A stretch of 64,000 nucleotides of DNA from an uncultured Gammaproteobacteria bacterium (GTDB lineage Bacteria; Pseudomonadota; Gammaproteobacteria; Berkiellales; Berkiellaceae). Under the pieces are notes generated by a model. It saw nothing but the letters and a program-made list of their open reading frames with translations. It was not told the origin of the DNA and made no database searches. The translations under genes and the position numbers were made by a program. The DNA lies in assembly GCA_902826485.1 (NCBI GenBank), contig CADEEZ010000004.1, forward strand, positions 140,853-204,852. Direction: 5' to 3'. Positions 27,526 to 35,865 of this stretch are shown piece after piece (the stretch's first letter is position 1; each line of letters starts with the position of its first letter).

Positions 27526-28195
27526 GTTAATTTCCAAATTAAAATCTTGCCGATTTGGCCTATTATTTTCTGGGTTGCTTATTTTATTATTAACCAGTTT
27601 TACAACCAGTGCGCAAACTAAACAAAAAATAATTGTTTTGGGGGACAGCTTATCTGCTGCGTATGGCATGAGTCCTCAACAAGGGTGGGTAAATATACTA
27701 GCAGGCTATGTCGCTCAAAAAAATCCAGAGTATGAAGTGTTAAATGCCAGCATCAGTGGCGACACAACAGAATCAGGTCTAAACCGACTCCCTTCAGTAA
27801 TCAGCAATAATCAACCTGATATCAACATCATGATTATTGCTTTAGGGGCTAACGATGGCTTAAGAGGCTTAGATTCAAGTATTATCAAATCTAACTTAGG
27901 CAGTATGATTAAATTATGCCAAGATAATAATATCAGGGTATTATTAGTCGGTATGCAAATGCCACCCAACTATGGTGAAAGTTATACTAAATCTATCCAA
28001 AAAGTTTATCAAGAATTAAGTGTTGAATATAAAGTTCGCCAAATCCCTTTTATGCTCGCCAATGTAGCAACCAACCCTAAGCTTATCCAAGAAGATGGTT
28101 TGCACCCGACTCAAGACGCTCAACCCTATATTTATCGAAATATTTTAATGGGCTTAAGACCGATGTTAAGAGACGATTTAATTATTTTAAAATAA
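27524..28195 (+). CDS. tesA: GDSL lysophospholipase / acyl-CoA thioesterase I
   Basis: A periplasmic SGNH esterase. ATG 27524 gives 223 residues with a signal peptide ending near SFTTSA-QT. Earlier in-frame starts at 27509 (GTG) and 27515 (ATG) lie inside ybbA. Blocks are VLGDSLSAAYGM (nucleophile Ser), ISGDTTESGL, IALGANDGLRG and EDGLHPTQDAQPY (catalytic Asp and His). E. coli has the same divergent tesA/ybbA-ybbP layout. No clear Shine-Dalgarno is seen, and the promoter must lie within ybbA. Confidence 0.94.
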   Translation: MLISKLKSCRFGLLFSGLLILLLTSFTTSAQTKQKIIVLGDSLSAAYGMSPQQGWVNILAGYVAQKNPEYEVLNASISGDTTESGLNRLPSVISNNQPDINIMIIALGANDGLRGLDSSIIKSNLGSMIKLCQDNNIRVLLVGMQMPPNYGESYTKSIQKVYQELSVEYKVRQIPFMLANVATNPKLIQEDGLHPTQDAQPYIYRNILMGLRPMLRDDLIILK

Positions 28196-28212
28196 AGTCA
28201 AATAAGGCAACA

Positions 28213-28620
28213 ATGAATCAAGAAAATATAAAGCTAGTTCAAACGTATTATCATTTATTTAATACAAAAGACTTTAATGCATTTGTCGAATTGCTTGATG
28301 AACAAGTTATTCATGATATTAATCAAGGCGGCCAAGAAATAGGCAAAACGGCTTTTCGGTTTTTTATGGATAAAATGAACACGTGCTACGATGAGCATAT
28401 TTCTGACCTCATGATTATGACTCATCCTGAAGGATCACGTGCCAGCGCCGAATTTATTGTGAGTGGCACCTACTTGGCTTCTGATGAAGGACTTCCGCCT
28501 GCTAAAAACCAAACTTATCGCTTAACATGTGGTGCTTTTTTTGAGATAAAAAATAACAAAATTACACGCATCACTAATTATTATAATATGCAAGAATGGC
28601 TCAAACAGATCTCAGGGTAA
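28213..28620 (+). CDS. SnoaL/ketosteroid-isomerase-related protein
   Basis: A 135-residue NTF2-like protein. DINQGGQEIGKTAFRFFMDK, GSRASAEFIVSGTYLASDEG and ITRITNYYNMQEWLKQ match a well-conserved but uncharacterised ketosteroid-isomerase-related group. Neither a steroid substrate nor a reaction has been shown for it. It is the first of three genes in tight succession: the GNAT starts 5 bp after its stop and the nitrilase overlaps the GNAT. This set recurs in several proteobacteria as I recall, suggesting a shared small-molecule pathway. Confidence 0.85.
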   Translation: MNQENIKLVQTYYHLFNTKDFNAFVELLDEQVIHDINQGGQEIGKTAFRFFMDKMNTCYDEHISDLMIMTHPEGSRASAEFIVSGTYLASDEGLPPAKNQTYRLTCGAFFEIKNNKITRITNYYNMQEWLKQISG

Positions 28621-28625
28621 TTTTC

Positions 28626-29222
28626 ATGAATAATATACAAATACAAAGACTTTCTGGCGATTATATTCAACCTTATGTTTCTGAACTCGCCAATCTGCGT
28701 ATTACAGTATTCAGAGAATATCCTTATTTGTATGAAGGCCAATTAGACTACGAACAAAAATATTTGCAAACTTACCTAAACTCGCCAAACTCTACTTTGA
28801 TCTTAGCAAAAGACACAGAAAAAAATAAAATAATTGGTGCTTCTACTGCGATTCCATTATCAGATGAAACCCCTGAAGTTCAAGACCCTTTTTTGAAAGC
28901 CAATATGGATATTGCCAACATCTTTTATTTTGGAGAATCGATTTTGTTGCCAGCTTACCGAGGCAAGGGAGTTTACCGTCATTTTTTTCTTGAGCGAGAA
29001 AAAGCGGCAAAAGAATATGGTGCTGAATTAGCTGTTTTTTGTGGGGTAGAAAGAGGTGAAAATCACCCTTTAAAACCTGTTGACTATAAACCACTCGATA
29101 AAATTTGGCAACGGTTTGGTTTCAGCAAACACCCTGAATTACAGGCACAATATGAATGGAAAGATTTAACAGAAGAAACGCCTTCGTTTAAACCCATGAT
29201 TTTTTGGCTAAAAAAATTATGA
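28626..29222 (+). CDS. GNAT-family N-acetyltransferase
   Basis: The start is ATG 28626, with AGGG just upstream, giving 198 residues; an earlier ATG inside the previous gene is not used. LANLRITVFREYPYLYEG near the N-terminus and FYFGESILLPAYRGKGVYRH with the acetyl-CoA pyrophosphate loop (RGKGVYRH) support a GNAT fold. EREKAAKEYG and a WQRFGFSKHPEL helix follow. The acceptor is unknown. It is sandwiched between the SnoaL-like gene and the nitrilase, overlapping the latter by 4 bp. Confidence 0.85.
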   Translation: MNNIQIQRLSGDYIQPYVSELANLRITVFREYPYLYEGQLDYEQKYLQTYLNSPNSTLILAKDTEKNKIIGASTAIPLSDETPEVQDPFLKANMDIANIFYFGESILLPAYRGKGVYRHFFLEREKAAKEYGAELAVFCGVERGENHPLKPVDYKPLDKIWQRFGFSKHPELQAQYEWKDLTEETPSFKPMIFWLKKL

Positions 29223-30085
29223 TCCACCTTGCGACCACACAATATCCTATTCAATATACCGATTGGATACCCTATCAACAAAAAATTGAAGATCTTGTTT
29301 CTGCAGCGCAAAGACAAGGTGCCCAATACATTTTATTGCCTGAATATGCTGGCATCGAATTAGGCCAAGCTGATTTTAAAAATGATTTAGCGTTATTTCA
29401 AGATATTCAACCTAAACTAGATACTTATAAAAACTTTTATCAAAAATTGGCTGTAAAATATAAAATGTATATTCAACCGGGTACGATTCCGGTGGCCGCA
29501 GACATGCCCAACCGATTTTATAATCGGGCGTATTTTTTTAGTCCTAATGGTAAAATAGGTTTTCAAGATAAGCTGAATTTAACCACTTCAGAAAAATCTG
29601 ATGACGTTATTATTGGTGGCATAGAACAAACGCTTTTTGAAACCGCTTTAGGTAAAATAGGCATCGCCATTTGTTATGACAGTGAATTTCCTGAATTGGT
29701 GCGCAATTTTACCCGGCTTGGCGCAAAACTGATTTTAGTGCCCAGTTATACGCCCACTGTAACCAGCTTTCATCGTGTCCATTATGCTTGTCACGCCCGT
29801 GCACTCGAAAATCAATGCTATGTTTTGCTTTCTTGTGCCATACACCCCGTACACTTTGCAGGTGTGCTGGAACACCCCAATGGCCAAGCAGGATTATATG
29901 GCCCTATTGATGAAGGTTTTCCCGATAATGGCTTATTGGCGCAGGGTAACAAAGATGAAGTTCAGACCCTACATGCAACCATTTCTTATGAAAAAATCGA
30001 TGCGATTCGGGAGCATGGTCAAGTGAACCTCTTCAAGGATTTTCAAAAAGAATTAATAAATAACATCAAGAGCGTCTCAATATAA
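29219..30085 (+). CDS. Carbon-nitrogen hydrolase (nitrilase superfamily)
   Basis: A 288-residue amidase-like enzyme. The Glu-Lys-Cys triad is visible: Glu42 in LLPEYAG, Lys118 in FQDKLNLT and Cys152 in GIAICYDSEFPEL. The ATG at 29219 overlaps the GNAT stop (ATGA), so translation is coupled. The substrate is unknown; an amide or carbamoyl compound is expected. It ends the SnoaL-GNAT-nitrilase cassette. Its sequence is intact and of standard length. Confidence 0.9.
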   Translation: MIHLATTQYPIQYTDWIPYQQKIEDLVSAAQRQGAQYILLPEYAGIELGQADFKNDLALFQDIQPKLDTYKNFYQKLAVKYKMYIQPGTIPVAADMPNRFYNRAYFFSPNGKIGFQDKLNLTTSEKSDDVIIGGIEQTLFETALGKIGIAICYDSEFPELVRNFTRLGAKLILVPSYTPTVTSFHRVHYACHARALENQCYVLLSCAIHPVHFAGVLEHPNGQAGLYGPIDEGFPDNGLLAQGNKDEVQTLHATISYEKIDAIREHGQVNLFKDFQKELINNIKSVSI

Positions 30086-30203
30086 GTTCTTCGACTTTTT
30101 AATTTCTGGCTTAGTTTATCCTAAAGCCCAGCTTATAGTTGAAGTAATCTTTCTAACAATGTAAAATCCATCCCTGTCTTTAAAACAATTCTGCGAGCAT
30201 TGA

Positions 30204-31814
30204 ATGAGTCGGCCAACTTATAAAAAAGCTAAAGCTATCTTAGCACCCATTATCGATATCCCTGGTTTTACTTGGGATGTTTCAACAAAAAAAATTCAAC
30301 ACACAGATTATTCTTTGAATATTGAAACTTTACACGCAAAGTATGAACCTCAACATAGCCAAAAAATCGGATATGTGAGCATAAAACCGCTCGGTCTCGA
30401 AACGATAACTCATCATTGTACAATACAGCCCCACAAAAAAGGGTTTACCGCTAAATTGAATTTAAAAGATATTTTTACCGAAGTGACCAATGTATCTTTG
30501 GACAATCCCCAAATTTCTACTGAAGAAAACAGTATTTCAGAATGTGTCATCGAAAAAGATCTCATCATTTGTGACAAACTCGTGCTCTCATTTGGAGATC
30601 TAAAGTCTGATGTCTCTTTCACCACAGATGTCGAGTATTATGCTTATCAAATAAATCTCAATAATAATATAACCGCTGCTGCACCCGAAATCTACCACAC
30701 TGCGTATAAAACCTACCCTGCGCTACAATCAGAACATCCCTCTAAAACTCTTAATACTATTGGCACTAATTCGCTCAGCGACATTATTTTAAGTAGAACA
30801 TATAGTTCCAATTCAACTCAATCCGAAATGCAGCTGCAAAATGCCCTTAAAACCTACGGTGAGTTCAGCTATACAAATGATTTGATTAAAGGCTTATTAA
30901 GCAATGTTGCCATAGATAATTCAACCCCGGTAACCTCGTTCCAAAGCTATACCCCATACAATAATGCATGGTATCTTTTAAACTTCCAAGAGCCCATAAA
31001 AATAACGCACTTTCAACCAGGAGAATTCGCTAACAAAACTAACACGGGGGGCATGTATCAAGAGAAATATAATGCCATTTCAATTTTCAGCAAAAGTGTA
31101 GATAGTGACACTTCTTTTGCTACTACGTTTATTCATGAAACAGGTCATTACGTCATGAATGGTTTATTCAAAAATGGTTGCAAGCCCTTTACCTCATCAA
31201 ATCTCGCACAAAAAAATGCCTATGAAGAAGCGGAACTTGCCACCTTTAAAAATTTAGGTAAGCAATTAGGATTACCTTTATCCAGATTAGACCCTTTAGA
31301 CAAGGTAGATGATGTTATCGATGAAATTAAAAATACGACCCTTATAGAGCTAATGGCTTATTTTCAGAGCCCCAGCAAATCAAAAGATAGTTCATATGTT
31401 AGCGAAATGAGAACTAAACATGGATTCTCCTATATGAATGATTATCTGATCGACACAAAATTATTTTTTAAACTTCTAAACTCTCAGAGTTTCATTGAGG
31501 TGCCTTCTTCTGAAAAACTTTCAGTCCACATAGATATTATTACACAATTTACTATCTTAATGTTTGATTACCCTAGAGAAAAATTAGAAGTTGAATTAAT
31601 CATTAGAATCCCGCATTTACTGTCTGAAAATGTTCCTCTTTCCACACTTGAAACCTATTTTAAACCGCTAATGAATTATTGGGATAACCATATTACGCCG
31701 CAAATAAATACCTCCTTTGAAAATCATCAAGAGCAGTGTTTCGGTGCCAATACGCATGTGCCCGAATGTTTGCCTAATTATTTAGATATATATCAACAGG
31801 GTGTGATGGTTTAA
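30204..31814 (+). CDS. Putative zinc metalloprotease (HExxH) of unknown family
   Basis: This 536-residue protein has no recognised relative. It carries FIHETGHYVMNGLF with His311, Glu312 and His315, the zincin signature, and an acidic helix (YEEAEL, about 336) that might give the third ligand. There is no signal peptide and no membrane span. The N-terminal 300 residues are beta-rich and polar, the C-terminal 200 helical. The final 40 residues contain two Cys. The gene stands alone with its own upstream gap. An exported effector protease is a reasonable hypothesis; the HExxH could also be fortuitous, but its hydrophobic context is right. Confidence 0.72.
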   Translation: MSRPTYKKAKAILAPIIDIPGFTWDVSTKKIQHTDYSLNIETLHAKYEPQHSQKIGYVSIKPLGLETITHHCTIQPHKKGFTAKLNLKDIFTEVTNVSLDNPQISTEENSISECVIEKDLIICDKLVLSFGDLKSDVSFTTDVEYYAYQINLNNNITAAAPEIYHTAYKTYPALQSEHPSKTLNTIGTNSLSDIILSRTYSSNSTQSEMQLQNALKTYGEFSYTNDLIKGLLSNVAIDNSTPVTSFQSYTPYNNAWYLLNFQEPIKITHFQPGEFANKTNTGGMYQEKYNAISIFSKSVDSDTSFATTFIHETGHYVMNGLFKNGCKPFTSSNLAQKNAYEEAELATFKNLGKQLGLPLSRLDPLDKVDDVIDEIKNTTLIELMAYFQSPSKSKDSSYVSEMRTKHGFSYMNDYLIDTKLFFKLLNSQSFIEVPSSEKLSVHIDIITQFTILMFDYPREKLEVELIIRIPHLLSENVPLSTLETYFKPLMNYWDNHITPQINTSFENHQEQCFGANTHVPECLPNYLDIYQQGVMV

Positions 31815-31878
31815 TTTTTTTAAGAAGCGCATACACAGGGTAGCGCATAAATTAAGAAATCTGATAGTACTTTTTTCT

Positions 31879-31909
31879 CTACGTACCGCGGCTTGTCCGC
31901 GGCACGTAG
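31879..31909. repeat. Collapsed copy of inverted-repeat element A (A1)
   Basis: A single hairpin: CTACGTACCGCGG (31879-31891), loop CTTGT, CCGCGGCACGTAG (31897-31909), with one mismatch. It equals the outer parts of the longer element A joined at one CCGCGG. It lies in the 159-bp gap before the nucleotidyltransferase-GNAT gene, where it may also act as a terminator-like structure. Confidence 0.85.
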
Positions 31910-31973
31910 GGAGTGATATATTTAAGTTACGAGCAGGTAGCTGGCCTTTTTCTTATTTGAAATAATCACTATA

Positions 31974-33197
31974 ATGACTCTATTAGATTACATAACCGGA
32001 AAACCTATGCCCTCACTTGAAGATGCCATCAAAATCATCAAAAAACTCCATCAAACTAAATATCCTGAAGCCTTAATTATTTTTCTAGCTGGTTCGATAA
32101 CCAGAAACGAATTTACGGCTAAAAGCGATTTAGATATCATTATTATTTTTCCAACTTTAGTTAATGCCTATCGCGAGGCCTTTCTATTTGAAGGCTGGAT
32201 GATTGATGCGTTTGTACACGATGAATCGACGCTTAATTATTTTTTTAATGAAGTAGACAAAACCAGTTTAAGCCCAGGCTTGCCCAGTATGGTATACGAA
32301 GGCATAGAATTGCCTACAAAAACTTCTTTGGGTGATAAACTAAAAAAACAAGCGGCTGAGATTCTTCAAGCAAAACCTAGTTTAGATGCGCAGCAATTCG
32401 CTAACCGCCGTTTTTTTCTCACTGATTTATTGGACGATTTAGCCGGGTCTCGAAATCAGGATGAACGTTTGGCTATATTACAAGAACTGTATCGTCAATT
32501 GGGTGAGTTTTATTTATTAGCCAATGGCCAATGGATAGGAACCGGAAAAAATTTGATTGGTGCCATTCAAAAACATGATCAGAAATTTGCTGAAGCTTAT
32601 TCACAAGCTTTTACAGAAGCCTATAGCGACCCTTCTCAACCTAAACTCGATAAATTGGCACTCAGTATTTTAAACCAACATGGCGGCAAACTTTGGGCTG
32701 GCTATCATTCAGATGCCCCTCAACATTTTAAAAAAGAACTGCCTAAAAATTTTGGCGAGCTGATTGATAAAAATCAAAAAAAATATCCGCTTATCTTAGA
32801 AGAAGCCGATAATACCCAAGCGGCTGCAGATATTTTAGCCGGGGTTCGATCTCACAATATTACGCATTTAGGCATATATCACCGAAAGCATTTTGTTTTA
32901 TACCTGCAAGATGAACATAAGAAAACCTTTGCGGGATTAACGGGTGAATACTTAGAAACCTTGTGCACGGTTCATCTCGTTTGGATTGAAGAAAAACTAA
33001 GGGGCTTGAACATTGGAACAGAATTACTTTTAAAGCTTGAAGAATATATCAAAAACAAAGGTTGCACGACGATACAACTAGACACCACTGAATTTCAGGC
33101 GCGTCCTTTTTATGAAAAGTTAGGCTATGTAGTTGTCGCTACTTTGCCTAAAGGGTTTAAGGGGCATGTGCAGTGGGTGATGAGGAAAGAAGTTTAA
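31974..33197 (+). CDS. Nucleotidyltransferase-GNAT fusion protein
   Basis: A 407-residue two-domain protein. The N-terminus is a pol-beta-type nucleotidyltransferase: LAGSITRNEFTAKSDLDIII (residues 38-57), with the metal-binding Asp pair at 52 and 54. A helical middle follows (about 130-270). The C-terminus is a GNAT domain with VWIEEKLRGLNIGTELLLKL (acetyl-CoA loop) and QARPFYEKLGYVVVATLP. Aminoglycoside-modifying enzymes come in both chemistries, but this arrangement is not one I recognise. Single-chain AMP/acetyl transfer to a small molecule or RNA is speculative. It is flanked by repeat A1 upstream and the converging pirin gene downstream. Confidence 0.85.
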   Translation: MTLLDYITGKPMPSLEDAIKIIKKLHQTKYPEALIIFLAGSITRNEFTAKSDLDIIIIFPTLVNAYREAFLFEGWMIDAFVHDESTLNYFFNEVDKTSLSPGLPSMVYEGIELPTKTSLGDKLKKQAAEILQAKPSLDAQQFANRRFFLTDLLDDLAGSRNQDERLAILQELYRQLGEFYLLANGQWIGTGKNLIGAIQKHDQKFAEAYSQAFTEAYSDPSQPKLDKLALSILNQHGGKLWAGYHSDAPQHFKKELPKNFGELIDKNQKKYPLILEEADNTQAAADILAGVRSHNITHLGIYHRKHFVLYLQDEHKKTFAGLTGEYLETLCTVHLVWIEEKLRGLNIGTELLLKLEEYIKNKGCTTIQLDTTEFQARPFYEKLGYVVVATLPKGFKGHVQWVMRKEV

Positions 33198-33219
33198 ACT
33201 GCGGATGAAGAATATCTCT

Positions 33220-33915
33220 TTACCCCATCGCAAATAACAACAACTCAGCTTCTTCTAAACATTCTATAGAAATGTTTACTTCTTCAATGAGCATGGCACC
33301 ATCACCGGCTTCTAACTCTTCTCCATTTAATTTTATTTTTCCTTTAATCAATTGAAACCAGCCTTTGCGATCATTTTTAAATTCATATTCAATGGTATTA
33401 TTTTTGTCTAAATAAGCAACATATAAATAAACATCTTGATGGATCGTAATCGCTTGTTCACCACCAATGGGTGAACCAATTAAAATAAGTTCATTCATTT
33501 TAGATTGGGGTAGTGTTTTTTGTTCGTAACTGGGTTCTAATCCGGTTTGATTAGGTTTTATCCAAATTTGTAAAAAATGAACAGGGTCTGTTTTTGAAGC
33601 ATTAAATTCGCTATGCGCAACACCCGTGCCTGCTGACATTCTTTGAATTTCACCTGGTTTGATAATAGAACCAGTTCCGATGCTGTCTTTATGTTGTAGC
33701 GCACCTTCTATGACATAAGAAATGATTTCCATTTCACGGTGCTCGTGCGTTTCAAAACCTTTACCAGGCTGCACGATATCTTGATTTATTACCCGCAAGG
33801 AATTAAAGCCCATGTAAACGGGGTCGTAATATTCTCCGAATGAAAAAGTATGATGGCTTACAAGCCACTCTATTTCTGTTAATCCGCGATCAACTGCTTT
33901 TCGTATCGTAATCAT
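33220..33915 (-). CDS. Pirin family protein
   Basis: A 231-residue bicupin. The metal site is complete: His57 and His59 in THEHREMEIISYVIEG, His101 and Glu103 in GTGVAHSEFN. HFLQIWIKPNQTGLEPSYEQ is another family hallmark. Bacterial pirins such as YhaK/YhhW have quercetinase-type activity or act as redox sensors; the role here is unknown. It is transcribed alone, converging with the nucleotidyltransferase-GNAT gene 22 bp away. Confidence 0.93.
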   Translation of the reverse strand: MITIRKAVDRGLTEIEWLVSHHTFSFGEYYDPVYMGFNSLRVINQDIVQPGKGFETHEHREMEIISYVIEGALQHKDSIGTGSIIKPGEIQRMSAGTGVAHSEFNASKTDPVHFLQIWIKPNQTGLEPSYEQKTLPQSKMNELILIGSPIGGEQAITIHQDVYLYVAYLDKNNTIEYEFKNDRKGWFQLIKGKIKLNGEELEAGDGAMLIEEVNISIECLEEAELLLFAMG

Positions 33916-34057
33916 ACGCCCTCTGATTTTTATAGTATTATAACAGTGTATCTACGCCAGATATAATGATCTTACATTCTATTATTAATAGCATATCTAA
34001 TACCGCTATATAATCGCGGTAGAGAAAAAGTCTAAATTCTGCAGATTTTTCGGTTAA

Positions 34058-34756
34058 TTATCGTGCAAATGGATTAAAATTGGTTCGATAATCATAATGA
34101 TCGATATTATCTGCTTTTTTAATATATAAAATAAGATAATTTAAGACGGGTGTTGTAATCAAAGCATAACTCAATTTAAAACAATAGTAAAAAGCCATTA
34201 AGCCTAAGATTTGATCATATCCTAAATAGTTGAGGTAAGCTAAATGAACAAAAACAACAGTGTTAACCAATTCAGATAACCCAATTGCAGTCACTGCTCG
34301 AAGATAAAAATATTGCCCAGCCAATTTAACTTTTAGTTTGGCGATTAAGTAAGCGTTTAAAAATTCACTGCAAAAATAACTTACCACCGAAGCAATAATA
34401 ATACGAGTGGACATATTAAACACGTCTGCATACGCTTGCTGATAAGGCCATTCATCTGATCCCGGCAGCCAAATCATCACTTGATAAATGACCGCCATAA
34501 ACAAATTACACAATAACGCAAACCAAATGACTTTTCTGGCACGCACATAACCATATACTTCGGTAATGGTCACTGCGGTTAAATAGGTAAGCGGATATAA
34601 CCAAAGGCCAGCAGGTAACACTAAGGTACCTAAACCGGTTTCAATAGAAACCAATTTAGGTCCAATGGTGTTTGCGATTAAGAGTAAAGCGACAAACATC
34701 ATCCCCAACCAAGTATAATGTTTAAAATCTTGATGGTTAGAAACGGTTGTTGTCAT
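34058..34756 (-). CDS. yhhQ: Queuosine precursor transporter (YhhQ/QueT-like)
   Basis: A 232-residue protein with six or seven membrane segments. IGPKLVSIETGLGTLVLPAG and LYPLTYLTAVTITEVYGYVRARKVIW (read as two adjacent parts) are the VUT/YhhQ signature, then YFCSEFLNAYLIAKLKVK. In E. coli YhhQ imports the queuosine precursors preQ0 and preQ1. It starts 8 bp after fba and so appears to ride on the glycolytic operon, although its function is in tRNA modification. No preQ1 riboswitch is seen upstream. Confidence 0.9.
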   Translation of the reverse strand: MTTTVSNHQDFKHYTWLGMMFVALLLIANTIGPKLVSIETGLGTLVLPAGLWLYPLTYLTAVTITEVYGYVRARKVIWFALLCNLFMAVIYQVMIWLPGSDEWPYQQAYADVFNMSTRIIIASVVSYFCSEFLNAYLIAKLKVKLAGQYFYLRAVTAIGLSELVNTVVFVHLAYLNYLGYDQILGLMAFYYCFKLSYALITTPVLNYLILYIKKADNIDHYDYRTNFNPFAR

Positions 34757-34764
34757 ATTAAACC

Positions 34765-35832
34765 CTATATTTCTACTCTAGGCGTTAATTCACCCTTCGC
34801 ATATTTTGTCGCCATTTTATCTAATGATAAAATATTAAGTTTAGAGGCTTGTCCTGCTGTACCAAATGCTTCGTAACGTGCTTCGCAAATCGCGCGCATT
34901 GCTTTCATGCTTTCAGCCAAATATTTTCTTGGATCAAACTCAGAAGGATTTTTCGCAAAATAACGACGAATAGCGCCTGTTGAAGCTAAACGTAAGTCGG
35001 TATCGATATTGATCTTTCTTACGCCATATTTAATGCCTTCTTGAATTTCAGACACTGGCACGCCGTAAGTTTCTTTCATGCTACCGCCAAATTCATTAAT
35101 AATTTGTAACCATTCTTGTGGCACTGAAGAAGAACCATGCATCACCAAATGCGTATCGGGAATGCGTTTGTTAATGGCTTTAATGCGATCAATAGCTAAA
35201 ATATCGCCCGTGGGTGGACGGCTAAATTTATAAGCGCCATGGCTCGTGCCAATGGCAATCGCCAAAGCATCTACCTGAGTCGCTTTAACAAAACGCGCGG
35301 CTTCTTCTGGATCAGTTAACAACATGTCGTGCGTTAAAACGCCTTCTGCACCACTGCCGTCTTCTTTCCCCGCAGTGCCAGTTTCTAATGAACCTAAACA
35401 GCCTAACTCACCTTCTACAGATACGCCGCAGGCATGGGCCATGTCGACAACTAATCGGGTCACACGGCTGTTGTATTCGAAATCAGCAGGGGTTTTCAAA
35501 TCTTCGTGCAAAGAACCGTCCATCATGACTGAAGAAAAGCCCATTTGAATCGATTGCTGACAAATAGCAGGAGAAGCACCATGATCTTGGTGCATACAAA
35601 TAGGAATATGGGGGAATTCTTCAATGGCAGCTAAAATCATGTGTCGTAAAAAATTTGCGCCTGCGTATTTTCTTGCACCCGCTGACGCTTGCACAATCAC
35701 TGGAGAATTGGTTGCATTGGCCGCTTCCATCATCGCACGCATTTGTTCTAAATTGTTGACATTAAAGGCTGGCACGCCGTATTGATGCTCGGCTGCGTGA
35801 TCAAGCAGCTGTCTCATACTGATTAGGGCCAT
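34765..35832 (-). CDS. fba: Class II fructose-1,6-bisphosphate aldolase
   Basis: A zinc-dependent aldolase with 355 residues. The N-terminus [20 protein letters not shown], then [11 protein letters not shown], and the zinc/active-site block [11 protein letters not shown] place it in the class II CbbA-like subtype. [14 protein letters not shown] and [13 protein letters not shown] complete the site. In Legionella- and Coxiella-type bacteria this gene closes the tkt-gap-pgk-pyk-fba run, exactly as here. AGGAG lies upstream of ATG 35832. Confidence 0.96.
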   Translation of the reverse strand: MALISMRQLLDHAAEHQYGVPAFNVNNLEQMRAMMEAANATNSPVIVQASAGARKYAGANFLRHMILAAIEEFPHIPICMHQDHGASPAICQQSIQMGFSSVMMDGSLHEDLKTPADFEYNSRVTRLVVDMAHACGVSVEGELGCLGSLETGTAGKEDGSGAEGVLTHDMLLTDPEEAARFVKATQVDALAIAIGTSHGAYKFSRPPTGDILAIDRIKAINKRIPDTHLVMHGSSSVPQEWLQIINEFGGSMKETYGVPVSEIQEGIKYGVRKINIDTDLRLASTGAIRRYFAKNPSEFDPRKYLAESMKAMRAICEARYEAFGTAGQASKLNILSLDKMATKYAKGELTPRVEI

Positions 35833-35865
35833 GGTACTCTCCTGTTTTATTACTAAAAAAAAACG

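Noticed and set aside
27526..27669. N-terminal extension of the ybbA-type ATPase
   Set aside because: It is antisense to the tesA signal peptide and first domain, and the ATPase family begins at the ATG at 27525.
30086..30203. GGCTTAG/CTAAAGCC pair after the nitrilase gene as a terminator
   Set aside because: The stem needs a bulge and is not followed by a T-run.
33916..34057. Hairpin TACCGC...GCGGTA (about 34003-34022) as terminator of yhhQ
   Set aside because: Only a 6-bp stem and no clean T-run on the minus strand; too weak to call.
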